Assembly (NCBI RefSeq): GCF_023716865.1 | Contig: NZ_CP092417.1 | Coordinates: 6,494,501 to 6,558,500, forward strand | DNA length: 64,000 bases | Reading direction: 5' to 3' | DNA from: Endozoicomonas sp. SCSIO W0465 | Lineage (GTDB): Bacteria > Pseudomonadota > Gammaproteobacteria > Pseudomonadales > Endozoicomonadaceae | Part shown: in pieces, positions 26,295 through 36,225 of the stretch | How the letters are laid out: each line of letters opens with the position of its first letter | How positions within the stretch are numbered: position 1 is the stretch's first letter | Program-made: the position numbers and the translations under genes | The notes under the pieces: generated by a model | The model's input: only the letters and a program-made list of their open reading frames with translations | What the model was told of the DNA's origin: nothing | Database searches by the model: none

Positions 26295-27792
26295 CTGACT
26301 CTTGATCACATCTCTCCAGCGCTGAACTGCCGGGCTATCTGCCAGGTTTTTACCCGATCCTGCAATTTCGCCCAGCCTTCCCATACCACTAACCAGCCGG
26401 GCTGCCCTGTATGCTTTGAATCACCCCAACCACCAAGCCGAGCAATCGTTTGAAGCAGCCAAGTGACTGTTGGCGGCTTATCGGGCAACGCTTTTTTTTC
26501 ATAGGTTAGCCAGAGAACCTGCCATTCATCATCACTGACCACCTCATTCGCGAGTGTTTTTTCACTCCAAAGCTTTCTGTCTTTGTGCTGCCTGTCATTC
26601 GGTAACATTAATGCTTCACGGATTTGCATTAGTCTGACAGCGACAAACATTAATATGACCGCAAGTCGTTCAATGTTATCCGGAGATTGCAGACGAAGCC
26701 TTTCTACTCCTGCTCCCGATTTCCAAGCCTTGTGGAACTCTTCTATTCGCCATCGGAGCTCGTAAAATCGAATGATAGAGCGACAGTCTTCGAATGTTTC
26801 AATATCTTCAGTTGTCAATAGTACCCAGTGCAAACGGTCTTCGGAGTCATTGCCAATCTCTTCAGCCGACACAATATTCATAGTTACCGGTTCCGGCCTG
26901 CCGCCTGGCCTTTGCGGCGCCTGTATTGTCATCTTCTTTCTTTTGACCTGCAGCGTTGCCTTTCGCTTCTTTCTACCTCCTTTTTGAGGAACCACTATCG
27001 TATATTTCCCCAACACTTCAGTCTGAGCTAAGGAATCAAATAATAAGAGTTCGCCATCTACCAGGATTCTGTTTTGTGTAGCTCTTACAACAAACCGCTG
27101 TCGGTTATCCAGTTTGTAGTGCATATATTCGTATATATCCGCCTCCCGGTCGCAAACACTGATGATGTCAGGCATTTTACCCCCCATCCTTTGTTCTGTG
27201 TTTTCAGAGGCTCTTTGCCACTTAAAGCTTTCCTTTCCCTCGTAAGGTAGCTGACGACGTTGGTTCTTTTTCCCCCGCTGAACGTCCTCTCTAACCCATC
27301 GTTCTTGATCAATAAGCCCAATGCTTCGCTCTGTATCCGCATCAACCAAGAAGACAGAGTGGACGTGGAATCCTCTGGTTTTAGAGCCTTCAGGACCTCC
27401 AAGATCACCAAGCTCGGATCTGACAGCATGTTTATAACCCAGGGTTGTTGTATCTTCGAGAGCCAGAAGTAGGCGAGACTGTCTCGCTATTTTGGCAGTT
27501 GCCTGAAAGCCTGCCTCAGCTATTGCTTCAGGCTTTACGGCCTCATTCTCAATCAGCCGGTAAGCTCCAGTTACCAGTGCGGTATAACCTTCGCATGAAG
27601 ATGACAAAGAATTACCGGTATGAGCTGAAAGCTCGGCAGCAACTTTGACAAGTCGTTTTGTACGTCGAGTATCGCCCAAATCAGCACATCCAAAAGTTAG
27701 TTCTGACCATGGTTTAGGAGAAAGTGGAAGCATGACCTGTTTTATCAGTGAGAAATGATAGAACAAGGTAGCTATTTGTGATCAAGAGACAG
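26295..27792 (-). mobile_element. IS50-like element copy B
   Basis: The intact 1,498-bp element has ends CTGACTCTTGATCACA and CTGTCTCTTGATCACA and the 9-bp duplication GTTCCCACG at 26286-26294 and 27793-27801. The target was a REP-like palindrome, now split. Confidence 0.95.
26306..27766 (-). CDS. IS50/Tn5-type transposase (copy B)
   Basis: This 486-residue protein resembles Tn5 transposase along its length: LGDTRRTKRLVKVAAEL near the start, LLALEDTTTLGY (first catalytic Asp), ISVCDREADIYEY (second Asp) and YELRWRIEEFHKAWKSGAG (catalytic Glu in the YREK signature). No internal start for a separate inhibitor protein was established. It is identical to copy C. Confidence 0.95.
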   Translation of the reverse strand: MFYHFSLIKQVMLPLSPKPWSELTFGCADLGDTRRTKRLVKVAAELSAHTGNSLSSSCEGYTALVTGAYRLIENEAVKPEAIAEAGFQATAKIARQSRLLLALEDTTTLGYKHAVRSELGDLGGPEGSKTRGFHVHSVFLVDADTERSIGLIDQERWVREDVQRGKKNQRRQLPYEGKESFKWQRASENTEQRMGGKMPDIISVCDREADIYEYMHYKLDNRQRFVVRATQNRILVDGELLLFDSLAQTEVLGKYTIVVPQKGGRKKRKATLQVKRKKMTIQAPQRPGGRPEPVTMNIVSAEEIGNDSEDRLHWVLLTTEDIETFEDCRSIIRFYELRWRIEEFHKAWKSGAGVERLRLQSPDNIERLAVILMFVAVRLMQIREALMLPNDRQHKDRKLWSEKTLANEVVSDDEWQVLWLTYEKKALPDKPPTVTWLLQTIARLGGWGDSKHTGQPGWLVVWEGWAKLQDRVKTWQIARQFSAGEM

Positions 27793-27820
27793 GTTCCCAC
27801 GCTCCGCGTGGGAATGCATA
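27793..27820. repeat. REP-like palindrome split by IS50-like copy B
   Basis: GTTCCCACGCTCCGCGTGGG plus AATGCATA is a member of the dispersed palindrome family. Its left arm is duplicated as the IS target site. Confidence 0.65.
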
Positions 27821-27845
27821 CCCGTTATTCGATGGAGCAAACCGG

Positions 27846-28421
27846 TTACTGCGTGCTCTGCGGAATGTAATTGACTGGTGGCGGGAACTTTTCCAGAAGA
27901 CTGTTAACCGACTTGGTAATGTACTCTCTCTGCTCTTCTGGTGACATATCCGACGTCAGTCGTTGACTGGCAATTCCCTGCCAGATGACACGATTATTGG
28001 CCGGATCAATAACATTCAATGTCAGGTGTCCTACCTCATAACTGTTGACAACAACTTGTGAGGGCCAGTTGGTCATCATCCATGGACCATAGTAAAAGCC
28101 TCCGTTATAAAAAGTGTTGTACGCCGTGCCTTCCAGCTTGGACTTCTCAGTAAATCCCCAACTTAACCACATACTGGCCTGTTGCGCTGGCACCTCCTGC
28201 AACCCTTTGGTGGCGAGATCCTGCAAAACCTGCAGATGAACTCTTTGCGCCATCAGGCTTATGATCTGGTTATTATTATCCCTTTCCGGTTGGAACCATG
28301 CCCATGTTGTCATGGCTGGCCAGTCAATCTGTGGGTTGTAATCCCAGCTCACTTCAGGTTTGGCAGCACAGCCTGCCAGGAACATGGTTAACAGAACAAA
28401 TGGGATAAGGTACCGCCTCAT
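27846..28421 (-). CDS. DUF4136 lipoprotein
   Basis: This 191-residue protein starts at the ATG at 28421, preceded by AGGAGAG. The signal peptide ends FLAGC with lipidated Cys18. The rest matches DUF4136 (WDYNPQIDWPAMTTWAW; a hydrophobic GGFYYGPWM stretch; LTLNVIDPANNRVIWQG). DUF4136 proteins are envelope lipoproteins of unknown biochemical role. An ISNCY-like element lies 16 bases upstream of the start, so the native promoter has been separated from the gene. Confidence 0.85.
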   Translation of the reverse strand: MRRYLIPFVLLTMFLAGCAAKPEVSWDYNPQIDWPAMTTWAWFQPERDNNNQIISLMAQRVHLQVLQDLATKGLQEVPAQQASMWLSWGFTEKSKLEGTAYNTFYNGGFYYGPWMMTNWPSQVVVNSYEVGHLTLNVIDPANNRVIWQGIASQRLTSDMSPEEQREYITKSVNSLLEKFPPPVNYIPQSTQ

Positions 28422-28622
28422 TTCACTCTCCTGGTTAGTTCTCGTCCAAAAACGCATCAGGCAATCATAATTAGATTGTACGTTCGTTTTGATATTTCCT
28501 GAAATTCCAGAGAGCCGCAAAAACTCTTCCCTTTTTTTCTCTAATCTGGGACGGATATTGGAGAAAAACGCGAAAAGCAGGCAGAAAACATCCTCCCACC
28601 ATGCTGGAAAGGTACTTTCATG

Positions 28623-30230
28623 GTAACTATTCAGCACTGAGCAAAGGCATATTACAGTAATTCCGAACAGCTCTATGAAGTGATTGATATATGTCCATTC
28701 CCTGTTTTCTGGCAGACGACAAATAGCTGCGAATCCGTGCAAACATAGAACCACCGTCTGCACTCCTGAAGCAGCCTGAGATTTTCTGCTTTAACTTGGC
28801 CATTCGAACATCCCGCTCACTGCCATTGTTATCGAAGGGAATGGTAAAATCTGACATGAAGCGCAGTGTCTCAGCCTTGAACTCAGTGAGTCGTTTGAAG
28901 AGATTGTAAGCTTTAGTATTCTTGACTTTCTTGCGCTTAAGCTCCTCTCGTTGCTTCTCCATATAGACGACTTCTTTCATTAGAGCCCGCTGAAGCAACC
29001 GGTCATAAATCTTCTCGATTCGTTCACAGACAACACTTGGCATCTGTAGCATACCTATGGTCTTAAAGCCCTTGCAGTAATGCCAGGAAAGCCTCAGTAG
29101 CTTCATCAATCGCAACGCCAGTTGATTGCTGTCCCTATCAACAACACCCAAAAGCTCCCTCAGGTGATGGGCATTGCAAAGTACGTGAGTTGCCGCATAT
29201 GCAAAATAGGATTTCCAATGATCATGAACCAGAACGCCTGCAAATGTTAGCAGTATGCCCATCGTGTCCATGGCCTCACGACCTCGCTTTTCAGACAAGT
29301 AGTAGAGCGTCCATTGTTCATCCCGCATAACGTGTAGCCAGTGCAAAGAGCCCTCGGCCCGCATACCCGTTTCATCGGCTCCGGCAACAGACGATTCCCG
29401 CAAGGCGTCACGAATAACCTCTTCAGTAGAAGCCAGATTTTCATAGGTTCTGGCCACAAAATTGGCGACAGTGCCTGCACTTACACTCATTTTATAGAGA
29501 GTATTAAAATACTCTGACACGCGCTTAAAAGGCAGGAAATGGTATTGGTTAAGATAGACGGCCATAGCCTGTGTGGCTGAGCCATATTGTGCGGCAGCGG
29601 TAACACCTTCCGGGAATTCAGCCTGATTCCGACAACCACAAGTGCAGATTTTTACTTCAGCTCTATGGGCCGTTACTTCAAATTCACCCGGTCTCCCTGG
29701 TTCAAACACCTGTCGTTCAATATATTTGACCGGCTCACTATCAAGAAGAGACGCCTGACATTTATTGCATTCTTTAACCGGAAGGTACTCAATATAGTCA
29801 GGGATATCGACCTGTTTAAGACAAGTGCCCTGATGCCCTTTCTTTCCACCGGCTTTATTACCAGAAGACTGTCTCAGACTTTTAGGATTGGGTTTTTCAT
29901 CCGATGGATCGGTACCTTTATCTGCGGAAAGGTCGTCAGAATGATCTGGAGAATTACTGTTTTTACAAGGTTTTTGATAACCATCAGACGATGGCGGCTT
30001 GCTGCTGTTTTGACTGTTCTTGCCAACCTTTTCTTCCAATTCTCGACATCGCTCTTCCAGACAGGCAACTCTCATCCGCAGCTCTGCATTCTCTTTCAAG
30101 AGAATCTCAGCCGACATAGTTGCGGGTAGTTCTGGAATCATGCTGGCGAATATTGTGGAAAAATGGTGCTTAAGAGGATGGTATAAAAATCAGAAAATTC
30201 CAGATTTATGTGGGGGTGCTGAACAGTTAC
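28623..30230 (-). mobile_element. IS66-family element 'b', intact copy E
   Basis: The 1,608-bp element has ends GTAACTGTTCAGCAC and GTAACTATTCAGCAC and the perfect 8-bp duplication CTTTCATG at 28615-28622 and 30231-30238. It is the reference copy for the family in this window. Confidence 0.94.
28627..30141 (-). CDS. IS66-type transposase (element b, copy E)
   Basis: This 504-residue protein has a coiled coil at the N terminus, the SSKPPSSDGY linker typical of IS66, a CxxC zinc-finger-like part (KECNKC...CTCGC), and likely catalytic residues in AGADETGM, VHDHWKSYF and NNGSERDVR. It ends LLSAE at a normal stop. It is intact. Confidence 0.93.
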   Translation of the reverse strand: MIPELPATMSAEILLKENAELRMRVACLEERCRELEEKVGKNSQNSSKPPSSDGYQKPCKNSNSPDHSDDLSADKGTDPSDEKPNPKSLRQSSGNKAGGKKGHQGTCLKQVDIPDYIEYLPVKECNKCQASLLDSEPVKYIERQVFEPGRPGEFEVTAHRAEVKICTCGCRNQAEFPEGVTAAAQYGSATQAMAVYLNQYHFLPFKRVSEYFNTLYKMSVSAGTVANFVARTYENLASTEEVIRDALRESSVAGADETGMRAEGSLHWLHVMRDEQWTLYYLSEKRGREAMDTMGILLTFAGVLVHDHWKSYFAYAATHVLCNAHHLRELLGVVDRDSNQLALRLMKLLRLSWHYCKGFKTIGMLQMPSVVCERIEKIYDRLLQRALMKEVVYMEKQREELKRKKVKNTKAYNLFKRLTEFKAETLRFMSDFTIPFDNNGSERDVRMAKLKQKISGCFRSADGGSMFARIRSYLSSARKQGMDIYQSLHRAVRNYCNMPLLSAE

Positions 30231-30255
30231 CTTTCATGTAGCGTGGAGGTGGCTA

Positions 30256-31617
30256 TCAGGATGGTGCCGGGTGTCTGGCCAGAATCACCAGGTTGTAACA
30301 GACCACCGATAACCAGCAATGAGAATCAAAACGCTCAGAACCCTTGCAGTGGCAACGTGATAGCCCAAAACATCTCTTTAGCCACGAAATTCCCGCTTCA
30401 ATACCTGCCCGGAAGCGAAAGAGCGTTTTATACACATACTGACTTTTAGTCATCTCTTCGACTTCAAGTCCGCGCTTCTTATTAAAAGCTACATCGCTGA
30501 TTCCCATGGCCTTGGCTTTTTCCAAATTAGCGCGACACGCGTATCCGCCGTCACCGCTTGTCTGGCGAGGTACACGACCATAAATTTCTTTTTGTCTTTC
30601 CATCATCGGAATGAATTGGTCCGAATCCGCTGGGTTACCTTCCTCAATAACCAGGTCCAGGATCAATCGACTTTTTCCCTGAACCAGGTTCAGTTTATGG
30701 CCATACTGTACTTGCCGCCTGTCTTTTACGATGATATCCGTATGGGGTTCATACAGGCTAACCACTTTTTCCTGGGCTGGCACCTTTTCACCCTTAAAGA
30801 CCCTGCGCTCTGTCTGGGAGACTATTGCATCCACCAGGGGTAACAGGTGATCCACATCGGCCTGCCACTTGTCGGCATCATCAGCCAGGAGACACTGCCC
30901 CTGCTGACGGGCGTTTGCTAGCGTGACAGTAGCTTCGATAAGTACCTTCCGGGATTTTCGGGTCAACTGCAGCAGTTTTTTATAATGCTGATGCCGCTCT
31001 TCTTTGCCAGCGTAGATGCATTTTCTGGCCGCATCTTTTACGGCTCGGTTGTGATGGGTATATTCATAAAGCGGTGTCGCTGTCAGTGTTTGTCCCCGTT
31101 CCAGCAGCCGACAAATTTCTTTAACGGAACTGGCTAAAAGATCACTGTCGCAAGGAGGTTTGATATCCGATTCGGTGACTGTGCTGTCAATAGCCACAGT
31201 GCGCCCTTTTTCAATACCCTGATCTTTAGCGGTCATTAGCTGACAGTTATTAATCCGTTCCCATGTAGATGCAGTAAGAAGGCTGATGAGCCCATGCAAA
31301 CTGGAGCGACTGGGGCGCTGGTTTGGTTCGAGGCGACAAAAGTCTCGAAAGAGCATGGAGTCCATCAAAACAAACGACAAGTAGTCATAATCACAATTCA
31401 AATACTGTTTCAGGAGTGCCGCACGAAGAACGGATTCTGCTGATAGTCCGTTCCGCCCAGTGTTCTGTTTATCACCAGAACTTAAGTCCTCATAAATCCA
31501 GTCATTGAACTGTGGATGGGCGTCAAGCCATTGCGAGATACCGGAAAGCTGGGAGCAGATTTCATGAGGTACGTAATGGAGTTCCATACTACACTGCGGG
31601 TTGCGTTTTTTGCGCAT
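30256..31617 (-). CDS. ISNCY-like (ISDol1-type) transposase
   Basis: This 453-residue protein has an N-terminal DUF772-like helical domain (LSAESVLRAALLKQYL). The DDE core follows: VAIDSTVTESDIKPP (first Asp), TSGDGGYACRAN (second Asp) and FRAGIEAGISWLKRCFG (Glu). The gene is not broken by the nested IS66 copy, which lies downstream of its stop. The family name is from motif memory. Confidence 0.82.
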   Translation of the reverse strand: MRKKRNPQCSMELHYVPHEICSQLSGISQWLDAHPQFNDWIYEDLSSGDKQNTGRNGLSAESVLRAALLKQYLNCDYDYLSFVLMDSMLFRDFCRLEPNQRPSRSSLHGLISLLTASTWERINNCQLMTAKDQGIEKGRTVAIDSTVTESDIKPPCDSDLLASSVKEICRLLERGQTLTATPLYEYTHHNRAVKDAARKCIYAGKEERHQHYKKLLQLTRKSRKVLIEATVTLANARQQGQCLLADDADKWQADVDHLLPLVDAIVSQTERRVFKGEKVPAQEKVVSLYEPHTDIIVKDRRQVQYGHKLNLVQGKSRLILDLVIEEGNPADSDQFIPMMERQKEIYGRVPRQTSGDGGYACRANLEKAKAMGISDVAFNKKRGLEVEEMTKSQYVYKTLFRFRAGIEAGISWLKRCFGLSRCHCKGSERFDSHCWLSVVCYNLVILARHPAPS

Positions 31618-31938
31618 TTGGAGTCCTCTGTTTTTGGCAATCCCTTATGTTTCTTGCTCTTGGGAAGTTTAGTCGCCAGATAGCAGTAGGGCTCCACTTA
31701 ATTTTTCAGGATAAAATCTACAGTTTTCAATTGGTTGTGTTTTTGGACGAGAACTGGTTAACAATAATATGGGATGAAGAAACACCAGTGCAGAGAAGCC
31801 TTAAGACCCACACCGTTCATCCTGAGCGGAATCGAAAGACGTAAAATCCATACCCTGAAAAAAGACTGTGCCAATCACCCGTCGACTCCGCTCTGGGTAA
31901 ACAGAGATCATAAACATCAAACCCATTGAAATGACGTG

Positions 31939-32154
31939 TTAGTCAACTGTTAAATGTCCCTTGTCATAGTATGCCGGGTCATGCCAGTGCTTGGTGATAT
32001 GCGCTTTGCGCTTTTCGAGACAGTGATGCAACTTGCTCAAATACTCCTGTTTATCCTGCTCTGAAAGACTGTCATCATCTTTTGCTTCCAGCCAGGCGCT
32101 TTCGGCCTCTTGAAACTCAATATCCAGCTCTTCCAGTTCTCTGTACCGATTCAT
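31939..32154 (-). CDS. Small acidic protein of unknown function
   Basis: This 71-residue protein is taken from the Met at 32154, preceded by a GGGG ribosome site; an upstream Met adds 28 residues but lacks one. It is helical and charged (RELEELDIEFQEAESAWLEA), without signal or membrane segments. It lies 37 bases downstream of the host-attachment-family gene on the same strand, probably in the same operon. No family recognised. Confidence 0.55.
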   Translation of the reverse strand: MNRYRELEELDIEFQEAESAWLEAKDDDSLSEQDKQEYLSKLHHCLEKRKAHITKHWHDPAYYDKGHLTVD

Positions 32155-32191
32155 AACAACCCCGACGATTAACGATGACCCACCCACATTG

Positions 32192-32626
32192 TCAATGCAG
32201 CTCAGTAAGGCGCTCAAGCAACTGTTCCGGACTCTCATGAATCAGGTCTTTATTGATGTGGTCTCCCAGCGGTATATGTTTTTCTACCAGAGGCAATATT
32301 TCACCCAGTAGTTTCGGGGGAGCACAAACGCGCAGAATCTCAAACTGATGCAGGTCGTGGGCATGATTAATCGACCTGGCCAGCATATGGGCAAAGTTGA
32401 CAGACTCATTGACTTTGGGCGAGTTATCCGTCCCCACCATCCGCACATTACCGCCCACAGATGAAGTGACTGACTGGCCGGGACCTGACGTCACGAACTC
32501 ATGCCGTTTCCATCTGCCTTCTTCATGATCAATCTGGTCCACCAGATCAAGCACTCTCTTATGTCGGTCAAAACGATAGACCTTGGCTTGGCTGTTATCA
32601 GCAACCAGTACCCAGGATGAAGCCAT
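32192..32626 (-). CDS. Host attachment family protein
   Basis: This 144-residue protein matches the family named after an Agrobacterium host-attachment protein: WVLVADNSQAKVYRF at the start, then RWKRHEF and a C-terminal ILRVCAPPKLLGEI / HI...L..LIHESPEQL pattern. The fold resembles ribosome-release (eRF1-like) domains, so the name may not describe the real role. It is cytoplasmic. The preceding 275 bases (32627-32901), shared with divergent oppA, probably hold both promoters, but none could be assigned. Confidence 0.8.
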   Translation of the reverse strand: MASSWVLVADNSQAKVYRFDRHKRVLDLVDQIDHEEGRWKRHEFVTSGPGQSVTSSVGGNVRMVGTDNSPKVNESVNFAHMLARSINHAHDLHQFEILRVCAPPKLLGEILPLVEKHIPLGDHINKDLIHESPEQLLERLTELH

Positions 32627-32901
32627 GAGTATGCACCTCTAAACGGCTCGCGAAGTACGATAACTGTCCAAAGATAGTTCAACAATTCAGGAATTGCCTG
32701 TTTCTGTCTATTAACACTGAGCTTACGGTAAATACAGGTCTGTATAATTCATTGCGTTTGCACGATAAAGATGATTTTATTGTCGTCGCTATTCTTCTCA
32801 GAAATGATAAAAAACTCAGTTACAAGTATAAATTCACACCAAACTGCTGTTTCCAGCATAACAAGTAACAAGGAAAGCCAGCAGTAAAAAACAGGGTAAC
32901 A

Positions 32902-34521
32902 ATGTCTGTGAAATTTCAACTTTCCAAACGACTTAAGGTTGGCATCCTGGCCGTGTCAGTTGCACTTACCGGTATGCTCTACACAACACCTGACAATAAC
33001 GCACTGGCTGCCGGAACACTGCGGATTGGCAACATGGGAGAGCCGGCATCTCTGGACCCGCACTTTATATCCGGTACCTGGGAAAGTGGCATCGTTGGAA
33101 ATCTCTTTCTGGGGCTGACTACGGAAGCTGCGGATGGATCGATCATCCCCGGTGCTGCAGAAAGCTGGACAGTATCAGACGATGGTCTTGTTTATACTTT
33201 CACACTGCGTAACCACAAGTGGTCGGATGGTGAGCCAGTTACGGCACAGGACTTTGTCTATTCGCTGCAGCGTATCCTGAAGCCGGAAACCGCTGCTGGT
33301 TATGCCTCTTTGCTCTACACTATCAAGGGTGCAGAACAGATCAATACCGGCAAATCAGGTCCTGAAACTCTGGCGGTTAGCGCACTAAATGACAATACCC
33401 TGAAAATCACCCTGAACGGCCCTGCCCCTTACTTCATCGCCCAATTGGCCCACTACACAGCTTACCCCGTCCCTACCCATAAGATCCGGGAACTTGGCAA
33501 GGACTGGGCTAAAACCAAAGGCATGGTCAGCAACGGTGCTTTTGTACTGGAAGAGTGGACGCCTAATTCGCGAATCCGTCTGGTGAAAAATACTGAGTTT
33601 TACGACGCTGGCAATGTCTCTCTGGACGAACTGGTTTATTACCCCCAGGAAGATCGCTCTGCGGTGCTGAAGCGGGTCAGGGCAGGTGAAGTGGATATCC
33701 AGACCGACTTTGCCTCCTCTGATTTGAAATGGCTGGAAAAAAATATGCCTGACTACGTGCGTATCGCACCTTATCTGGGCATTTACTATTATCCTCTGAA
33801 CCTGAACGACGAAGTATTACAAGACAAGCGGGTACGACAGGCCCTGGCAATGACTATTGACCGGAAAATACTCACCGATAAGGTATTGAAATCCGGTGAG
33901 CTGCCAGCTTACAGCTTCGTTCCTCCCGGCACTGGCAACTATGGCAAACCAGCTGAAGTCAGCTGGAAAGAGCTGTCACAGGCAGAGCGAATTGCCGAAG
34001 CCAGGAAACTGCTGGAGGCTGCCGGTTACAGCAAAGCGAATCCGCCCACATTGAAGCTGAGCTACAACACTTCTGAAAATCACAAAAAGGTTGCTATTGC
34101 CATTGCTGCCATGTGGAAAAAAGCGCTGGGTGTGAAGACCGAGCTTTATAACTCAGAGGTTAAAGTTCACTATGCCAGCCTGAAAACCCGTGATTTTCAG
34201 GCTGCCCGTGCTGGCTGGATTGCCGACTATAATGATCCACAGAACTTTCTGAACCTGATGGAATCCCGCAATACCTCCCAGAACTACAGCGATTATAATA
34301 ATGCGTCGTTTAATCAATTAATGAAACAGGCTGAGATGGAAGCTGACTCGGTCAAACGCAACGACTTCATGCGTCAGGCTGAATTAATTGCCATGGACGA
34401 ACTGCCCAACATCCCTATTTTTTATTACGTTTCCAAAAACCTGGTAAACCCAAAAGTAAAAGGCTGGATTGACAATCCCTCCGATATTCATCGTGCCCGC
34501 TATCTGTCCATCACTGAGTGA
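32902..34521 (+). CDS. oppA: Oligopeptide ABC transporter, periplasmic binding protein OppA
   Basis: This 539-residue SBP family 5 protein has a Sec signal ending near LAAG at about 35-38. GNMGEPASLDPHF at the mature start and the GAAESWTVSDDGLVYTF block are typical, as is the length. OppA captures peptides for the OppBC channel. It should head an oppABCDF operon, but a 2.9-kb IS66/IS50 nest now lies between it and oppB. A REP-like palindrome follows its stop. Confidence 0.95.
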   Translation: MSVKFQLSKRLKVGILAVSVALTGMLYTTPDNNALAAGTLRIGNMGEPASLDPHFISGTWESGIVGNLFLGLTTEAADGSIIPGAAESWTVSDDGLVYTFTLRNHKWSDGEPVTAQDFVYSLQRILKPETAAGYASLLYTIKGAEQINTGKSGPETLAVSALNDNTLKITLNGPAPYFIAQLAHYTAYPVPTHKIRELGKDWAKTKGMVSNGAFVLEEWTPNSRIRLVKNTEFYDAGNVSLDELVYYPQEDRSAVLKRVRAGEVDIQTDFASSDLKWLEKNMPDYVRIAPYLGIYYYPLNLNDEVLQDKRVRQALAMTIDRKILTDKVLKSGELPAYSFVPPGTGNYGKPAEVSWKELSQAERIAEARKLLEAAGYSKANPPTLKLSYNTSENHKKVAIAIAAMWKKALGVKTELYNSEVKVHYASLKTRDFQAARAGWIADYNDPQNFLNLMESRNTSQNYSDYNNASFNQLMKQAEMEADSVKRNDFMRQAELIAMDELPNIPIFYYVSKNLVNPKVKGWIDNPSDIHRARYLSITE

Positions 34522-34551
34522 GATTGCACATCCTTTAATGGCCTTACTCAC

Positions 34552-34578
34552 ATTCCCACGCCCTGCGTGGGAATGCAT
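34552..34578. repeat. REP-like palindrome after oppA
   Basis: TTCCCACGCCCTGCGTGGGA plus ATGCATG; it belongs to the same family as the palindrome at 27793. Placed after oppA it could stabilise the oppA message, as REPs often do. Confidence 0.65.
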
Positions 34579-34656
34579 GCGCCAGGGTTGGCCATGAGCC
34601 ATAACAGAGAGGGACTTTTTAAGGAAAGAGTAACTGTTCAGCACCCCCACATAAAT

Positions 34657-36154
34657 CTGTCTCTTGATCACAAATAGCTACCTTGTTCTATCATTTCTCA
34701 CTGATAAAACAGGTCATGCTTCCACTTTCTCCTAAACCATGGTCAGAACTAACTTTTGGATGTGCTGATTTGGGCGATACTCGACGTACAAAACGACTTG
34801 TCAAAGTTGCTGCCGAGCTTTCAGCTCATACCGGTAATTCTTTGTCATCTTCATGCGAAGGTTATACCGCACTGGTAACTGGAGCTTACCGGCTGATTGA
34901 GAATGAGGCCGTAAAGCCTGAAGCAATAGCTGAGGCAGGCTTTCAGGCAACTGCCAAAATAGCGAGACAGTCTCGCCTACTTCTGGCTCTCGAAGATACA
35001 ACAACCCTGGGTTATAAACATGCTGTCAGATCCGAGCTTGGTGATCTTGGAGGTCCTGAAGGCTCTAAAACCAGAGGATTCCACGTCCACTCTGTCTTCT
35101 TGGTTGATGCGGATACAGAGCGAAGCATTGGGCTTATTGATCAAGAACGATGGGTTAGAGAGGACGTTCAGCGGGGGAAAAAGAACCAACGTCGTCAGCT
35201 ACCTTACGAGGGAAAGGAAAGCTTTAAGTGGCAAAGAGCCTCTGAAAACACAGAACAAAGGATGGGGGGTAAAATGCCTGACATCATCAGTGTTTGCGAC
35301 CGGGAGGCGGATATATACGAATATATGCACTACAAACTGGATAACCGACAGCGGTTTGTTGTAAGAGCTACACAAAACAGAATCCTGGTGGATGGCGAAC
35401 TCTTATTATTTGATTCCTTAGCTCAGACTGAAGTGTTGGGGAAATATACGATAGTGGTTCCTCAAAAAGGAGGTAGAAAGAAGCGAAAGGCAACGCTGCA
35501 GGTCAAAAGAAAGAAGATGACAATACAGGCGCCGCAAAGGCCAGGCGGCAGGCCGGAACCGGTAACTATGAATATTGTGTCGGCTGAAGAGATTGGCAAT
35601 GACTCCGAAGACCGTTTGCACTGGGTACTATTGACAACTGAAGATATTGAAACATTCGAAGACTGTCGCTCTATCATTCGATTTTACGAGCTCCGATGGC
35701 GAATAGAAGAGTTCCATAAGGCTTGGAAATCGGGAGCAGGAGTAGAAAGGCTTCGTCTGCAATCTCCGGATAACATTGAACGACTTGCGGTCATATTAAT
35801 GTTTGTCGCTGTCAGACTAATGCAAATCCGTGAAGCATTAATGTTACCGAATGACAGGCAGCACAAAGACAGAAAGCTTTGGAGTGAAAAAACACTCGCG
35901 AATGAGGTGGTCAGTGATGATGAATGGCAGGTTCTCTGGCTAACCTATGAAAAAAAAGCGTTGCCCGATAAGCCGCCAACAGTCACTTGGCTGCTTCAAA
36001 CGATTGCTCGGCTTGGTGGTTGGGGTGATTCAAAGCATACAGGGCAGCCCGGCTGGTTAGTGGTATGGGAAGGCTGGGCGAAATTGCAGGATCGGGTAAA
36101 AACCTGGCAGATAGCCCGGCAGTTCAGCGCTGGAGAGATGTGATCAAGAGTCAG
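34657..36154 (+). mobile_element. IS50-like element copy C
   Basis: The 1,498-bp element has the 9-bp duplication CACATAAAT at 34648-34656 and 36155-36163, inside the left end of IS66 copy F. It is intact and appears identical to copy B. Confidence 0.95.
34683..36143 (+). CDS. IS50/Tn5-type transposase (copy C)
   Basis: This 486-residue protein is identical to that at 26306-27766, with ALEDTTTLG, CDREADIY and RWRIEEFHKAWK catalytic motifs. It is intact and probably a source of new copies. Confidence 0.95.
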   Translation: MFYHFSLIKQVMLPLSPKPWSELTFGCADLGDTRRTKRLVKVAAELSAHTGNSLSSSCEGYTALVTGAYRLIENEAVKPEAIAEAGFQATAKIARQSRLLLALEDTTTLGYKHAVRSELGDLGGPEGSKTRGFHVHSVFLVDADTERSIGLIDQERWVREDVQRGKKNQRRQLPYEGKESFKWQRASENTEQRMGGKMPDIISVCDREADIYEYMHYKLDNRQRFVVRATQNRILVDGELLLFDSLAQTEVLGKYTIVVPQKGGRKKRKATLQVKRKKMTIQAPQRPGGRPEPVTMNIVSAEEIGNDSEDRLHWVLLTTEDIETFEDCRSIIRFYELRWRIEEFHKAWKSGAGVERLRLQSPDNIERLAVILMFVAVRLMQIREALMLPNDRQHKDRKLWSEKTLANEVVSDDEWQVLWLTYEKKALPDKPPTVTWLLQTIARLGGWGDSKHTGQPGWLVVWEGWAKLQDRVKTWQIARQFSAGEM

Positions 36155-36225
36155 CACATAAATCTGGAATTTTCTGATTTTTATACCATCCTCTTAAGCA
36201 CCATTTTTCCACAATATTCGCCAGC

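Larger units (their letters stand above)
28438..31754 (-). mobile_element. ISNCY-like element with an IS66-type copy nested inside
   Basis: Ends GTTCTCGTCCAAAAACG and GTTCTCGTCCAAAAACAC are inverted repeats; TGGTTA flanks both sides (28432-28437, 31755-31760). Without the nested element (1,608 bp plus its 8-bp duplication) it is 1,701 bp. It inserted in the leader of the DUF4136 gene. Confidence 0.85.
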
